Positions 1 to 7,575 of a stretch of 64,000 bases of DNA are shown piece by piece. Both the position numbers and the translations under genes were made by a program. The notes below the pieces were generated by a model. That model did no database searches. It was not told the origin of the DNA and saw only the letters and a list, made by a program, of their open reading frames with translations. Location: NCBI RefSeq assembly GCF_027925445.1, contig NZ_AP027149.1:3732501-3796500 (forward strand), written 5' to 3'. This DNA is from Methylocystis bryophila (GTDB lineage: Bacteria; Pseudomonadota; Alphaproteobacteria; Rhizobiales; Beijerinckiaceae). How positions within the stretch are numbered: the stretch's first letter is position 1; each line of letters opens with the position of its first letter.

Positions 1-529
1 CGGTCCCGGCGAGCACGAGGCCGGCGCTCACGATGCCGATGCAAATCTCGGACGCGCGCGTGACCGCGAGCAGAAAGACCGCATTGGCCCTGGGGCCGCC
101 CGTGGCGCCGAGCGCGTCGGCTGCGACAATGACCGCCGTATAGCCGGCCAGCACCGCCGCGTAAGACGCAAAATTGCGCAGAAGCGTCGCGACGCCTGCG
201 CATATGGCTCCCCAGAGCACGAGCCCGATGAGAAAGACCGCCCGGCTCTGCGGAAACAACGCCGTCAGCGCCACGATCGCCACGGCGCCGATCAACGTGC
301 CGACCATGCGGTACCAGCCTTTGCGCAAGGAGGCTCCGAGTTCCGGCTGGCAGACGAGCGCAGCGCTGAGGCCCGCCCAATATTCATCCTCGAGCTGGAG
401 ATAGAAGGCGATGAAGAGGGCGAGGCTGACGGAGAGCCAAAGCCTGATCCCGAAGAGCAGCGGCCGGCCAGCGGTCCTTGCCGCGCCTCGCAGAGCGGCG
501 CTCCATCGAGCCGAGAGCTTCCGGGGCAA
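1..529 (-). CDS. FUSC-family inner-membrane efflux protein (partial, C-terminus beyond window)
   Basis: The reading frame runs from a TTG at 529 off the left edge without a stop, giving about 176 residues. The TTG is chosen because an AGGAG lies 6 nt upstream and no ATG or GTG is available before the in-frame stop at 560-562. The translation has an amphipathic N-terminus, then hydrophobic segments with the FUSC/AaeB-like pattern DEYWAGLSAALVCQPELGAS followed by a Gly-rich helix. FUSC proteins export aromatic acids and similar compounds across the inner membrane, usually with a membrane-fusion protein and an outer-membrane factor. The outer-membrane factor lies directly upstream on the same strand, so a tripartite efflux operon is inferred; a fusion-protein gene would be expected beyond the edge. 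Substrate unknown. Confidence 0.82.
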   Translation of the reverse strand, partial: MPRKLSARWSAALRGAARTAGRPLLFGIRLWLSVSLALFIAFYLQLEDEYWAGLSAALVCQPELGASLRKGWYRMVGTLIGAVAIVALTALFPQSRAVFLIGLVLWGAICAGVATLLRNFASYAAVLAGYTAVIVAADALGATGGPRANAVFLLAVTRASEICIGIVSAGLVLAGT

Positions 530-581
530 GCTAGGCTCCTCGCTGAGGCGCGGCGCGGATCATGGGGCTTTTTTGCACGCT

Positions 582-625
582 TGGAGGCGCGCGGTCCCTG
601 TCGGCGAAGGGACCGCGAGCCTCCA
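582..625. repeat. Hairpin between outer-membrane factor and FUSC genes
   Basis: A 17-bp inverted repeat (582-598 against 609-625, one mismatch) contains the motif GCGAGCCTCCAGGCTCGC, itself palindromic, at 615-632. It sits in the 123-bp gap between two co-oriented genes and could attenuate transcription or stabilise the upstream mRNA. The same motif forms a longer hairpin at 57156-57204, so it is a dispersed element rather than a gene-specific terminator. Confidence 0.6.
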
Positions 626-652
626 GGCTCGCGAGAGGACGCCCTTCGAGGA

Positions 653-2080
653 TCACTCCGCGATCTCCCAGCCGCCGCCGAGCGCCCGGTAGAGCTTCAC
701 GAGCTGGCTCGCCATCTCGACCTCGCTCTCCACAAGATCGTTCTCGCTACGCAAGAGCTGTGTAAGCGAGGCGTTCACGTTCAGGAAATCGACGAGTCCT
801 TGCTGGTAGCGCTCTCGCGACACGCCGAGCGCGATCCTGTCCTGCCCAGCCGCGCGCGCCGCCGCGGCGCGGCGCTTTTGCGCTTGCGCATAGGCCGTCA
901 TCGCGTCGTCGACCTCCTTCCAGGCGCGCAGGAGCGTCTTCTGAAATTCGATCGCCGCCTCGCGATGTCGTGATTCCTTCAAGGCGAGATTGCCGGTGAG
1001 CCGCCCGCCTTGAAAAATCGGCAAAGTGACCGTCGGCCCTAGCATCCATTGCGTCGAGGAGGCGCGAAACAGCTTCTTCAGCGTGAGGCTCTGGACGTTG
1101 AAGTCGCCGACGAGATTGACGTCGGGGTAAAATTCCGCCTCGGCCTCTCCGATCTCCGCCAAAGCGGCGTGCAGGCGCGCTTCCGCCTCGCCTATGTCGG
1201 GACGGCGTTGCAAGAGCGTCGACGGCAGGCCGACGGCGATTTGGCGCGGAGGCGCCGGAATAGCCTTCGGCCTGCGCAATTCTCCTTCCAGAGCGCGCGG
1301 CTCGAGGCCGAGCAGCAAGCCGATCGCGTTGATGACCTCCGCTTCGCGCGTCCGCAGCACGGGCAGAACTTCGGCGATGCTCTCCCTCTGGCTTCGCGCT
1401 TGGGCGAGATCGAGAGTCGTCGTGACGCCATTGGCGAAGCGGCTTTCGACGATTCGAATATTATCTTCGGCGACGCGGAGATTGCGCTCCACGATCGCGA
1501 GCCCCGCCTGCGTTCCGCGCAGCGCGACATAGTTCTGCGCGAGCTCGGCCAGCGCCGAAATGGCTATGCCGCGCCTGTTCTCGATCGCGGCGAGCGTCGT
1601 CGCGTCCTGCGCCTCGACGGCGCGGCGCACCTTGCCGAAGAGATCGAGCTCCCAAGAGGCGTTCAGCCCCTGCTGGAGCACGGCGAAGGTCAGCGGCGCT
1701 CCGGGCGCAGCAACGGCGCGCGAGAAGATCCCGTTCTCGCTGAGCCGCTCATGGACGTCCGTGGACTGCGCTTCGAGATGCGGCAGGCCTTGCGAGGCGA
1801 CGACGGTGCGCTCCGCGCCCGCCTGCTCGACGCGTTCCGCCGCCGTCTTGAGATCTAGATTTTGCGCGGCGAGGCGCTTTTCGAGCGATGTGAGCTCATC
1901 GTCGCGAAAGCAGCGCCACCATTGCGGATCCGGCTCGGCGCTGGTGGTGCGGCTCGGAACGTCTCGCGGCTCCGGTCCGAATGATTGGGGCGCCTGGACA
2001 ACGGGCGCGACAAAGTCGGGTCCGACCGTGCAGGCGGAAAGCGTGAGCGCAGTGAGGGCGCAGAAGGCGACAGCGCGCAT
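653..2080 (-). CDS. RND-type efflux outer-membrane lipoprotein (NodT/OprM family)
   Basis: This 475-residue protein begins with a lipoprotein signal peptide ending in the lipobox LSAC (Cys at about residue 17), followed by TVGPDFVAP, typical of the NodT/OprM outer-membrane factor family. Length and the two internally related coiled-coil regions fit the family (usually 450-500 residues). These proteins trimerise into an outer-membrane beta-barrel with a long periplasmic helical tunnel that docks to an inner-membrane pump through a fusion protein. The next gene on the strand is a FUSC protein, so the pair probably belongs to one efflux operon. The transported compound and regulator cannot be read from the sequence. 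Confidence 0.93.
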   Translation of the reverse strand: MRAVAFCALTALTLSACTVGPDFVAPVVQAPQSFGPEPRDVPSRTTSAEPDPQWWRCFRDDELTSLEKRLAAQNLDLKTAAERVEQAGAERTVVASQGLPHLEAQSTDVHERLSENGIFSRAVAAPGAPLTFAVLQQGLNASWELDLFGKVRRAVEAQDATTLAAIENRRGIAISALAELAQNYVALRGTQAGLAIVERNLRVAEDNIRIVESRFANGVTTTLDLAQARSQRESIAEVLPVLRTREAEVINAIGLLLGLEPRALEGELRRPKAIPAPPRQIAVGLPSTLLQRRPDIGEAEARLHAALAEIGEAEAEFYPDVNLVGDFNVQSLTLKKLFRASSTQWMLGPTVTLPIFQGGRLTGNLALKESRHREAAIEFQKTLLRAWKEVDDAMTAYAQAQKRRAAAARAAGQDRIALGVSRERYQQGLVDFLNVNASLTQLLRSENDLVESEVEMASQLVKLYRALGGGWEIAE

Positions 2081-2479
2081 CGTCTAGCGCTCGGCGACGC
2101 GCGACGCCAAGCGCCATCGCGCGGCGGCGTCCGCGGCTCGGGCGTTGTTTGCGCCTTCGGATCGCGCCTCGAAGAGCGGCGCGATTGGCGTATGGCTCAC
2201 CATGAGGCTTTCTGATCTCCGCCGGTCCGATCTGGCGGTCGCGGCGGGGGTGCGGGTCATGCTGGGGCATTCCGGCTTCCGCCAGACCGATTTGCGCAGC
2301 GGGAGCTTGACGATCGCACCATCGCACAAGGCGGCGAGTGTCTCCAACGTCCGTCATGTCGCAGGGACGCTGAGCCCCGGCTGCGCTATTCTCCTCGTCC
2401 GCCAAAGGGCTCGGCTCTCCGGGGCTGAGCCAGCGTAGACGTCGGCGGAAGACGCTCTACCGGCAGAGGAAACGCGAAG
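2081..2479. other. Intergenic, divergent promoter region without a supported gene
   Basis: This stretch separates the efflux lipoprotein (minus) from the flavin reductase-like gene (plus) and must hold both promoters. Short frames occur on both strands, but none resembles a known protein or has a convincing ribosome-binding site. No clear promoter or operator was recognised. Confidence 0.5.
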
Positions 2480-3010
2480 ATGAAAGATCTTCCTCTCTCA
2501 AAAGTCTATCAATTTCTCGAGCCAGGCCCGGTTGTTCTGCTGACGACGGCGCACAAGGGACGAGCAAACGTCATGACCATGTCATGGCACATGATGGTGG
2601 ACTTCGACCCTCCTTTAATCGCCTGCATCGTCAGCAATCGCGATCACAGCTTCACCGGGTTGCGGGCGACCAAAGAGTGCGTGATCGCTTTGCCTTCGAT
2701 CGAGATCGCGGAGAAGGTCGCAGCGATCGGCAACTGCTCGGGTCGGGACACCGACAAGTTCGATGCTTTCCATCTGACGCTGGGCGAGGCGAAGCATGTC
2801 GGCGCCCCGCTCGTCGCCGAGTGCTTCGTTAACATTGAGTGCAAGGTAGTCAATACGAGTCTTGTAAATAAATACTGTCTCTTCGTGCTGGAAGGACTCA
2901 AAGGCTGGATCGACCCGACGCAAAAAGAACCAAGAACCCTCCATCACAAAGGTTTTGGCAAATTCATCGTCGATGGCGAAACGATCGAATTGAAATCCAG
3001 GATGCCGTAA
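2480..3010 (+). CDS. Flavin reductase-like, FMN-binding split-barrel protein
   Basis: The 176-residue product matches the DIM6/NTAB flavin reductase family: the N-terminal PGPVVLLTTAHKGRANVMT strand pair is followed by a conserved segment (SNRDHSFTGLRATKECVIALP) in which a flavin would bind, and a C-terminal HHKGFGKF. Members bind FMN as dimers and either reduce flavins with NAD(P)H or act on unknown substrates. The start ATG has AGAGGA about 9 nt upstream. It stands alone between a divergent efflux gene and a small unknown gene, so no pathway partner is evident. A haem- or corrin-related function cannot be excluded. Confidence 0.85.
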   Translation: MKDLPLSKVYQFLEPGPVVLLTTAHKGRANVMTMSWHMMVDFDPPLIACIVSNRDHSFTGLRATKECVIALPSIEIAEKVAAIGNCSGRDTDKFDAFHLTLGEAKHVGAPLVAECFVNIECKVVNTSLVNKYCLFVLEGLKGWIDPTQKEPRTLHHKGFGKFIVDGETIELKSRMP

Positions 3011-3249
3011 AGCATCGAGCCTCCGCACGGCGCGATCCGAGCGTCGCCCGAAAAAGGCGGAGCCGTCAACCTATAACGCTCCCGCTTGGCCGATCGCGCG
3101 GCTCGCGCCAAGCGCAAGCGCCGCTCCCATGGTCGCTGAGCGCGGCGCCTGATTATTGCACTTGCATTATCGCTATGTACTCTGCTTACATATCCATGCG
3201 GCGCAGGAGGCCAGAGCGCCGATCCCCCATCGGCCTGCATGAGGAAGAC

Positions 3250-3585
3250 ATGTCCACGACGAAGGCTTTGGAAAATACCGAGTTTGCAGCCACGGTTTCG
3301 CTGACCATCGCACCGCCCCCGGAAGAAAAAGTCGCCGCGCCCGGCCTTTGCGACGCCGCCGTCGCCGCGCCCGTCGCGGACGAAGTCATACTCCATGTGC
3401 GGTTCCACCCGGACGCCCGCGTCTGGGACATCGCCGAATGTCCGAACGCGCTCGACAAGGAGCAATGGTTCAAGGTGCTTTGCGCCCGGTTCGGCTCGAA
3501 ATACCAAACCCGCGCGGGCGGCCGCGGCTTCTTCCGCATTTCGAGAATCGAGCTCGAGTCAGCCAAGGCGTTTCGCCCGCACTAA
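3250..3585 (+). CDS. Conserved hypothetical protein, 111 aa
   Basis: The ATG at 3250 is preceded by GAGGAAG and is preferred over an upstream in-frame ATG at 3175 that lacks a ribosome-binding site. The N-terminal half is low-complexity and Ala/Pro-rich. The C-terminal half is compact (FHPDARVWDIAE, WFKVLCARFGSKYQ, GGRGFFRISR) and looks like a small folded domain with an alternating hydrophobic pattern. No signal peptide or membrane segment is visible. I do not recognise the family. A hairpin repeat begins immediately after the stop. Confidence 0.6.
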   Translation: MSTTKALENTEFAATVSLTIAPPPEEKVAAPGLCDAAVAAPVADEVILHVRFHPDARVWDIAECPNALDKEQWFKVLCARFGSKYQTRAGGRGFFRISRIELESAKAFRPH

Positions 3586-3597
3586 AGCGCGATGCGT

Positions 3598-3693
3598 GCG
3601 GAATCGCCTGAACGCAGAAAACGTGATCGATTCTAAAGTTTAGGGCGCGATCTGTGCGAAAAACCGGTTTCCGCTTTTTCGCATCGCGCTCTA
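3598..3693. repeat. Dispersed double-hairpin repeat, copy 1
   Basis: About 96 bp shared with copies at 4975-5089 and 61670-61785. The shared core runs from GAACGCAGAAAACGTGATCG through an AT-rich centre to a second hairpin whose arms read GCGCGAT and ATCGCGC around an ACCGGTTTCCGC loop region. This copy lacks most of the left arm of the first hairpin that is seen in the copy at 61670. Confidence 0.85.
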
Positions 3694-3704
3694 CTGCATT
3701 TCCT

Positions 3705-3789
3705 GCTCGAACGATAAGGAATCGCTCCAAATCAAGGGGTGGAGAGGATTCTCATCGCAAAAGTCTGTCAACTTTTGCGGAATTCTCTC
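3705..3789. repeat. Second hairpin repeat family, copy 1
   Basis: The stretch starts CTCGAACGATAAGGAATCG and contains a perfect 9-bp stem CGCAAAAGT/ACTTTTGCG (3756-3779) inside outer arms GAGAGGATT/AATTCTCTC. The leading segment is shared with 39185-39295, and a further degenerate piece (CGTTCGAGCGATAAGAAATC) follows near 3814. Together with the repeat at 3598 it fills most of the 400-bp gap to the next gene. Confidence 0.65.
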
Positions 3790-3985
3790 GCGCGCTTTCC
3801 GCTCCAATGGAAACGTTCGAGCGATAAGAAATCAAGCTGGATCAGTGTCCGGAAAGCGATTGGGAGAAAACTGTTTTCCATACTCACCGAATCCTCGGTC
3901 GCCGTGTGAACCTCCCCGCCCATCTTGCGAATGAACGCAGAGGATGATTTTCTAAAGACTTCCGTCGGCCTTAGGGAGTGAGAAG

Positions 3986-4261
3986 ATGCCCAAATATATT
4001 ATCGAGCGCGACATTCCCGGGGCGGGGAAGCTGAGCGCCGGCGATTTGCAGGGAATATCCCAGAAATCCTGTTCTGTTCTGCGGAACCTTGGTCCCGAGA
4101 TTCAATGGGTCGAGAGCTACGTAACGGACGACAAGGTTTACTGCGTCTACATCGCCCCGAATGAGGCCATCATCCGCAAGCATGCCGAGCAAGGCGGCTT
4201 TCCCGCGAACAAGATCAGCGAGATCAAGAGAATGATCGATCCGACGACGGCAGAAGCCTGA
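3986..4261 (+). CDS. DUF4242 domain protein (SCO4226-like)
   Basis: The 91-residue product starts PKYIIERDIPGAG and contains VESYVTDDKVYCVY and APNEAIIRKHAEQGGFPANK, the pattern of DUF4242, a small ferredoxin-like fold. A Streptomyces member (SCO4226) was described as nickel-binding; whether this one binds metal is unknown. The start ATG follows GGGAGTGAGAAG, a good ribosome-binding site. No signal peptide is present, so it is probably cytoplasmic. It is convergent with the downstream DUF971 gene. Confidence 0.85.
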   Translation: MPKYIIERDIPGAGKLSAGDLQGISQKSCSVLRNLGPEIQWVESYVTDDKVYCVYIAPNEAIIRKHAEQGGFPANKISEIKRMIDPTTAEA

Positions 4262-4300
4262 AGCTTCGAAATGAGAGCGGGCGCCCCGACCGCGCTCGCG

Positions 4301-4705
4301 TCACGCCTCGCCCGGGCGGTCGCGGTCGAGGCCTTTGGCCGCGAGCTCTTGGAGGTAAAGCGCGAAGTCTTCCTCCGCACTTGCCCCGAGAGCGTAGAGT
4401 CCGGACCACGTGTAAATGCCGGTCGAATGGCCGTCGTCGAAGTCGAGACGCACGGCGTAATTTCCGACTGGGGACACAGTGAGGATGCGGACGTTGCGCT
4501 TGCCGCCTAAGGTCTTGCGCTCGGCCTCGCTATGCCCGCGCACCTCGGCGCTGGGGCTCCGGACCCGCAGCTGTTCGGCGGAGAGACGGAAGCGCAGGCC
4601 GTCGTCGAAGACGACGACGAGGCTCCCGCCTTCGTCTTCCCGGCGGATTTCTGTCGGCCACGGGTCGTTCGTGCTCAACTTCGCCTCCTGTCTCAGCGAA
4701 ACCAC
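4301..4705 (-). CDS. DUF971 / GBBH-like N-terminal domain protein
   Basis: This 134-residue protein carries the PF06155 fold: WPTEIRREDEGGSLVVVFDDG near the N-terminus, then a long insertion with RTLGG-like KTLGGKRNV, and NYAVRLDFDDGHSTGIYTWSGLYALG in the C-terminal half. The domain occurs at the N-terminus of gamma-butyrobetaine hydroxylase and as a stand-alone protein linked to Fe-S cluster scaffolds (Mrp/ApbC). The start overlaps the end of the upstream small secreted protein by 13 bp, which suggests co-transcription. Its exact role cannot be deduced. Confidence 0.85.
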   Translation of the reverse strand: MVSLRQEAKLSTNDPWPTEIRREDEGGSLVVVFDDGLRFRLSAEQLRVRSPSAEVRGHSEAERKTLGGKRNVRILTVSPVGNYAVRLDFDDGHSTGIYTWSGLYALGASAEEDFALYLQELAAKGLDRDRPGEA

Positions 4706-4905
4706 CAGCGCCGCCGTTGCGGCACGCAGCGGCTGTGAAAGTTGAGCCGCCAGCCGGGAAGACAGAACTCTGCCGCATCTTTCGCCGGCGACGCGAGTCT
4801 CGCGGCTCCGTCACGCAACATCGGCGCCGCAGCCAAGGGCTCAAGGGCCGACGCCGAAACAGCCATCACGGCGCCCAGGATAAGAAGTCTCGCGCCGATA
4901 TTCAC
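4693..4905 (-). CDS. Small secreted protein with two conserved-looking cysteines
   Basis: A 70-residue product with a clear Sec signal peptide (MNIGARLLILGAVMAVSASA, probable cleavage after the Ala-rich LAAA), leaving a mature peptide of about 45 residues with two Cys residues in the contexts FCLPGW and SRCVPQ, which could form a disulfide. The 3' end overlaps the DUF971 gene by 13 bp on the same strand. I do not recognise a family; short secreted proteins of this pattern are found in Hyphomicrobiales, so it is probably real, but its function is unknown. Confidence 0.5.
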   Translation of the reverse strand: MNIGARLLILGAVMAVSASALEPLAAAPMLRDGAARLASPAKDAAEFCLPGWRLNFHSRCVPQRRRWWFR

Positions 4906-4974
4906 AACCCCTGCCCCGCTGCTGGACCGAACCCTCTCGGGCGGACCCTATCAAACGAACGACGAGAACGACTA

Positions 4975-5089
4975 GATCACGCGGCGTTCAGGCCGAATCG
5001 CCCGAACGCAGAAAACGTGATCGATTCTAAAAATTTAGAGTGCGATTCGTGCGAAAACCGGCTTCCACTTTTTCGCGTCGCGCTCTAGC
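4975..5089. repeat. Dispersed double-hairpin repeat, copy 2
   Basis: The copy begins AGATCACGCGGCGTTCAGG, so the first hairpin (GATCACG...CGTGATC) is complete here, followed by the second (GTGCGATTCGTGCG... against TCGCGTCGCGCTCTAG). Sequence and order match copies at 3598 and 61670. It lies between the small secreted protein and the tail-collar gene. Confidence 0.88.
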
Positions 5090-5231
5090 CGCTTGCTGCT
5101 TAAGCGCAGGCTCTATCGTATCTCGCCGTTTCGTGCTAATACAATGATCAACTAGTAACGATTTAGTTTCCCAGCATCTCGCGGGAAATAAAGCGCATAA
5201 TTTCCATGCGCATTTTGGGGAGTGAGAAACC

Positions 5232-5768
5232 ATGGCGGACCCATTTATCGGTCAAATCCTGCTGGTAGGGTTTAATTTTGCCCCAGTCAACTGGGCTATA
5301 TGCGACGGGAGCCTATTGCCTATCTCACGATACACCGCACTATTCTCGCTCATCGGCACTTATTACGGCGGCAATGGGACGAGTAACTTCGCGCTGCCCG
5401 ACTTGCGCAGCCGCGTGCCGATTGGGATGGGCCAGGGCAATGGCCTGTCGCCTTACGCGATCGGCGAAATGACGGGCGTGGAGAACGTGGCGCTGGCCGT
5501 GACCGAGATGCCCGCGCACAATCATTTGATCAACGCCGATAACGCGCCCAAAACTGCGGTGCAGCCTCCCGCCAACAATTACCTTGCCGCCGCAACCTAC
5601 GAAGGCAGAGCCGCCCAGGATTACTCCGCATCGCTGACGTCGCCCACGACGCTGAACCTGAACGCTGTCACTCTTTCCGGGACCGGGCGGCCGCACACCA
5701 ACATACAGCCGGTGCTGGCGATGAACTACATCATCGCGCTGAACGGCATCTTCCCGTCACGCTCCTGA
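5232..5768 (+). CDS. Phage tail-collar domain protein (microcystin-dependent protein-like)
   Basis: The 178-residue protein has the collar fold from the start: PFIGQILLVGFNFAPVNWAI, then CDGSLLPISRYTALFSLIGT, YYGGNGTSNFALPDLRSRVP and the closing IQPVLAMNYIIALNGIFP. This is the architecture of MdpB-like tail-fibre proteins found as stand-alone genes in many bacteria. There are no other phage genes nearby, so it is not a prophage remnant by context. A GGGGAGTGAG lies before the ATG, and the 140 bp upstream are AT-richer than the surroundings. It is followed after 11 bp by a GNAT acetyltransferase, a recurring arrangement for this family. Function unknown. Confidence 0.88.
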   Translation: MADPFIGQILLVGFNFAPVNWAICDGSLLPISRYTALFSLIGTYYGGNGTSNFALPDLRSRVPIGMGQGNGLSPYAIGEMTGVENVALAVTEMPAHNHLINADNAPKTAVQPPANNYLAAATYEGRAAQDYSASLTSPTTLNLNAVTLSGTGRPHTNIQPVLAMNYIIALNGIFPSRS

Positions 5769-5779
5769 CGAACGCGCCG

Positions 5780-6289
5780 ATGACGCGCGCCGCGCGCGAA
5801 ATCGAATTTTCCGGCGGGCTTTTGCGCTTACGGCGCGAGACGGAGGCGGACGCAGCCTTTCGCTTCGCGCTGTTTTGCGCCTCTCGCCCACCCGGGGAGG
5901 ATTTCTCGCCGCTGGGCCCGGAGCTGGCGCAGCTTCTTCTGCGCCAGCAATTTCGCGCGCAAATCCAGAGCTACCGGAGGGATTTTCCGCGGGCGCGCTT
6001 TGACGTCATTGAATTCGACGGCGCGCCGGTGGGCTATATCATCGTCGACATCAGCGACACACAGGCGCGCATCGTCGATCTCGCGATCGTTCCTGAGCGC
6101 CGCAGCGCCGGGATCGGCGAGGCGGTGATCGAGCCCCTCATTGCCGAAGCGCGGCGCCGCGCGCTCCCTTTGCGCGCCAGCGTGCTGAACGGCAACCGAG
6201 GCTCGCTGCGATTTTGCCGGCGGCTCGGCTTCGCGCCGATCGGCGAGCCGGCCGCCCTCTACACCGAGTTCGAATGGCGCGGCGCGTGA
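5780..6289 (+). CDS. GNAT-family N-acetyltransferase
   Basis: A 169-residue GNAT-fold protein: the acetyl-CoA pyrophosphate loop appears as VPERRSAGIGEAVI at about residues 104-117, preceded by the beta4 strand ARIVDLAIV and followed by NRGSLRFCRRLGF, the usual beta6/beta7 motif. It starts 11 bp after the tail-collar gene and probably shares its transcript. The acceptor substrate is unknown; modification of the tail-collar protein is a possibility suggested only by the gene pairing. Confidence 0.85.
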   Translation: MTRAAREIEFSGGLLRLRRETEADAAFRFALFCASRPPGEDFSPLGPELAQLLLRQQFRAQIQSYRRDFPRARFDVIEFDGAPVGYIIVDISDTQARIVDLAIVPERRSAGIGEAVIEPLIAEARRRALPLRASVLNGNRGSLRFCRRLGFAPIGEPAALYTEFEWRGA

Positions 6290-6318
6290 TCGCGCCCCGC
6301 CGCACGAGGGGGCACGCT

Positions 6319-7386
6319 CTAAGCGGCGACGGGATTGGCGTCGCTGAGGTCGAAGTCTCGCGTCGCGGGCTTCGAGACATTGCGCCAGCACGCTGTCTCA
6401 TAGCCCCGCGCGACAAGCTTTCCGCCCGCGGAGGCGGACATCTCGACCGCGAGACGCGTGGTCGGGTTCAAAACCGGCGGGATCACCCAGGAAAAGCGTT
6501 CGGCGTCCGAGCGCGTGGCGGCGATCGAGCGCCGGCGATCCTCATTGTTCTGCGGCCCCATGCGGCCCTTCCAGCCGCGGCGGGGAGTCTGCCAGTCATT
6601 GGCGACGATGACGGGCCCGCGCATGACATGGGCCTCGCGCTCGGTGCGCTCGACGACGGCGATCTCCTCGGGAGCGACGCCCGCCAGCGTGAAGATCGCG
6701 GGTCGCGCCAATGGCTCCTGCGACAACAGCCGGATCGCGTCCTCGAAGGTTTCGCATGTCTCGAAGGCGTAGCGCAGCAGATGATCGGGCGGCCAGCCGT
6801 CCTCGCGCAGCAGCGCCTGGGCGATGTTTATCGAGGCGTCCAGCGGCAGAGCGAGAAGCCCTGGCGCGCGACGACGCATCGGCGCTTGATTGATCACGGC
6901 GCAGAAGCGTCCTGGCGCCGTGGCGCTCAACACGCCGACCGCGCCCGGCCAGGTGGCGTTGTAGAACTCCCCCGCGGGGCCGGCCTGCCAGGCGATCTCG
7001 ACGCAACGCCCCAGGCCGCCAAAGGGCCAGTCGAGCGTGCGACGGATCATCGGCCGCCCGTCAGCGGAGAGGCTCGCCGAGGTCGTGCAGGCGAAGAGAT
7101 AGGACATGTTGAGCGTCAGCGTCCCCGGGAATCCGAGGATGGTCGCGACGAGCTGCAACTCATCGCGATAGGCGGAGATCGAGCTCTTCAGCCAGCGCTC
7201 CGCGAGGCGATCGATCGAGGTGAGGCAGACCCCGCGCCCCCAGCTCGGCATGGGCGCGACGCAATAGTCGCGCAGCGCGGCGGCGGCTTCCGGACGCGAC
7301 AGCGCATGGGCGATCGGACCGCCCTCGCGCACGTCGACGAAGGGGATGTGATTCACGAGCGGAACGTCTCTGAACTTTGTCATCAT
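6319..7386 (-). CDS. Acid-ceramidase-like Ntn hydrolase
   Basis: The 355-residue product has the linear-amide C-N hydrolase pattern: a Cys in FACTTSASLSADGRP followed by MIRRTLDWPFGG, where the Cys would become the N-terminal nucleophile after self-cleavage and the Asp-Trp corresponds to the conserved Asp region. FYNATWPGAVGVLSA and FCAVINQAPMRR follow, as in acid ceramidase/NAAA relatives. The ATG at 7386 is chosen because AAGG lies 7-11 nt upstream; an in-frame ATG at 7416 has no ribosome-binding site. A repeated CGTCATAAT at 7411-7419 and 7433-7441 lies just upstream and may be regulatory. Substrate (an N-acyl amide) is inferred from family only. Confidence 0.75.
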   Translation of the reverse strand: MMTKFRDVPLVNHIPFVDVREGGPIAHALSRPEAAAALRDYCVAPMPSWGRGVCLTSIDRLAERWLKSSISAYRDELQLVATILGFPGTLTLNMSYLFACTTSASLSADGRPMIRRTLDWPFGGLGRCVEIAWQAGPAGEFYNATWPGAVGVLSATAPGRFCAVINQAPMRRRAPGLLALPLDASINIAQALLREDGWPPDHLLRYAFETCETFEDAIRLLSQEPLARPAIFTLAGVAPEEIAVVERTEREAHVMRGPVIVANDWQTPRRGWKGRMGPQNNEDRRRSIAATRSDAERFSWVIPPVLNPTTRLAVEMSASAGGKLVARGYETACWRNVSKPATRDFDLSDANPVAA

Positions 7387-7575
7387 GACGTGACCTTGTT
7401 CATAAAATTTCGTCATAATACAGAGGAAAAACCGTCATAATTCCCGTCTCTCGTGCCGCGCTGCAGCAGAGTCGTCCCACCTTCTTCAGCACTCCGCCGA
7501 TCGCGGCGCCGTCGCGCTACCGTCGCGAATCCTTGCTTTCCTGCTTCGAATCGAACTCCGCCGAGCCACAACGAC

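Noticed and set aside
2084..2438. Short frames on both strands between the efflux and flavin reductase genes
   Set aside because: None has a ribosome-binding site or recognisable motif, and they overlap one another.
5232..5768. Prophage remnant at the tail-collar gene
   Set aside because: No capsid, terminase, integrase or other tail gene is nearby, and stand-alone collar proteins are common outside phages.
6214..7440. Plus-strand frame of 408 codons
   Set aside because: Antisense to the acid-ceramidase-like gene; Arg-rich without motif.
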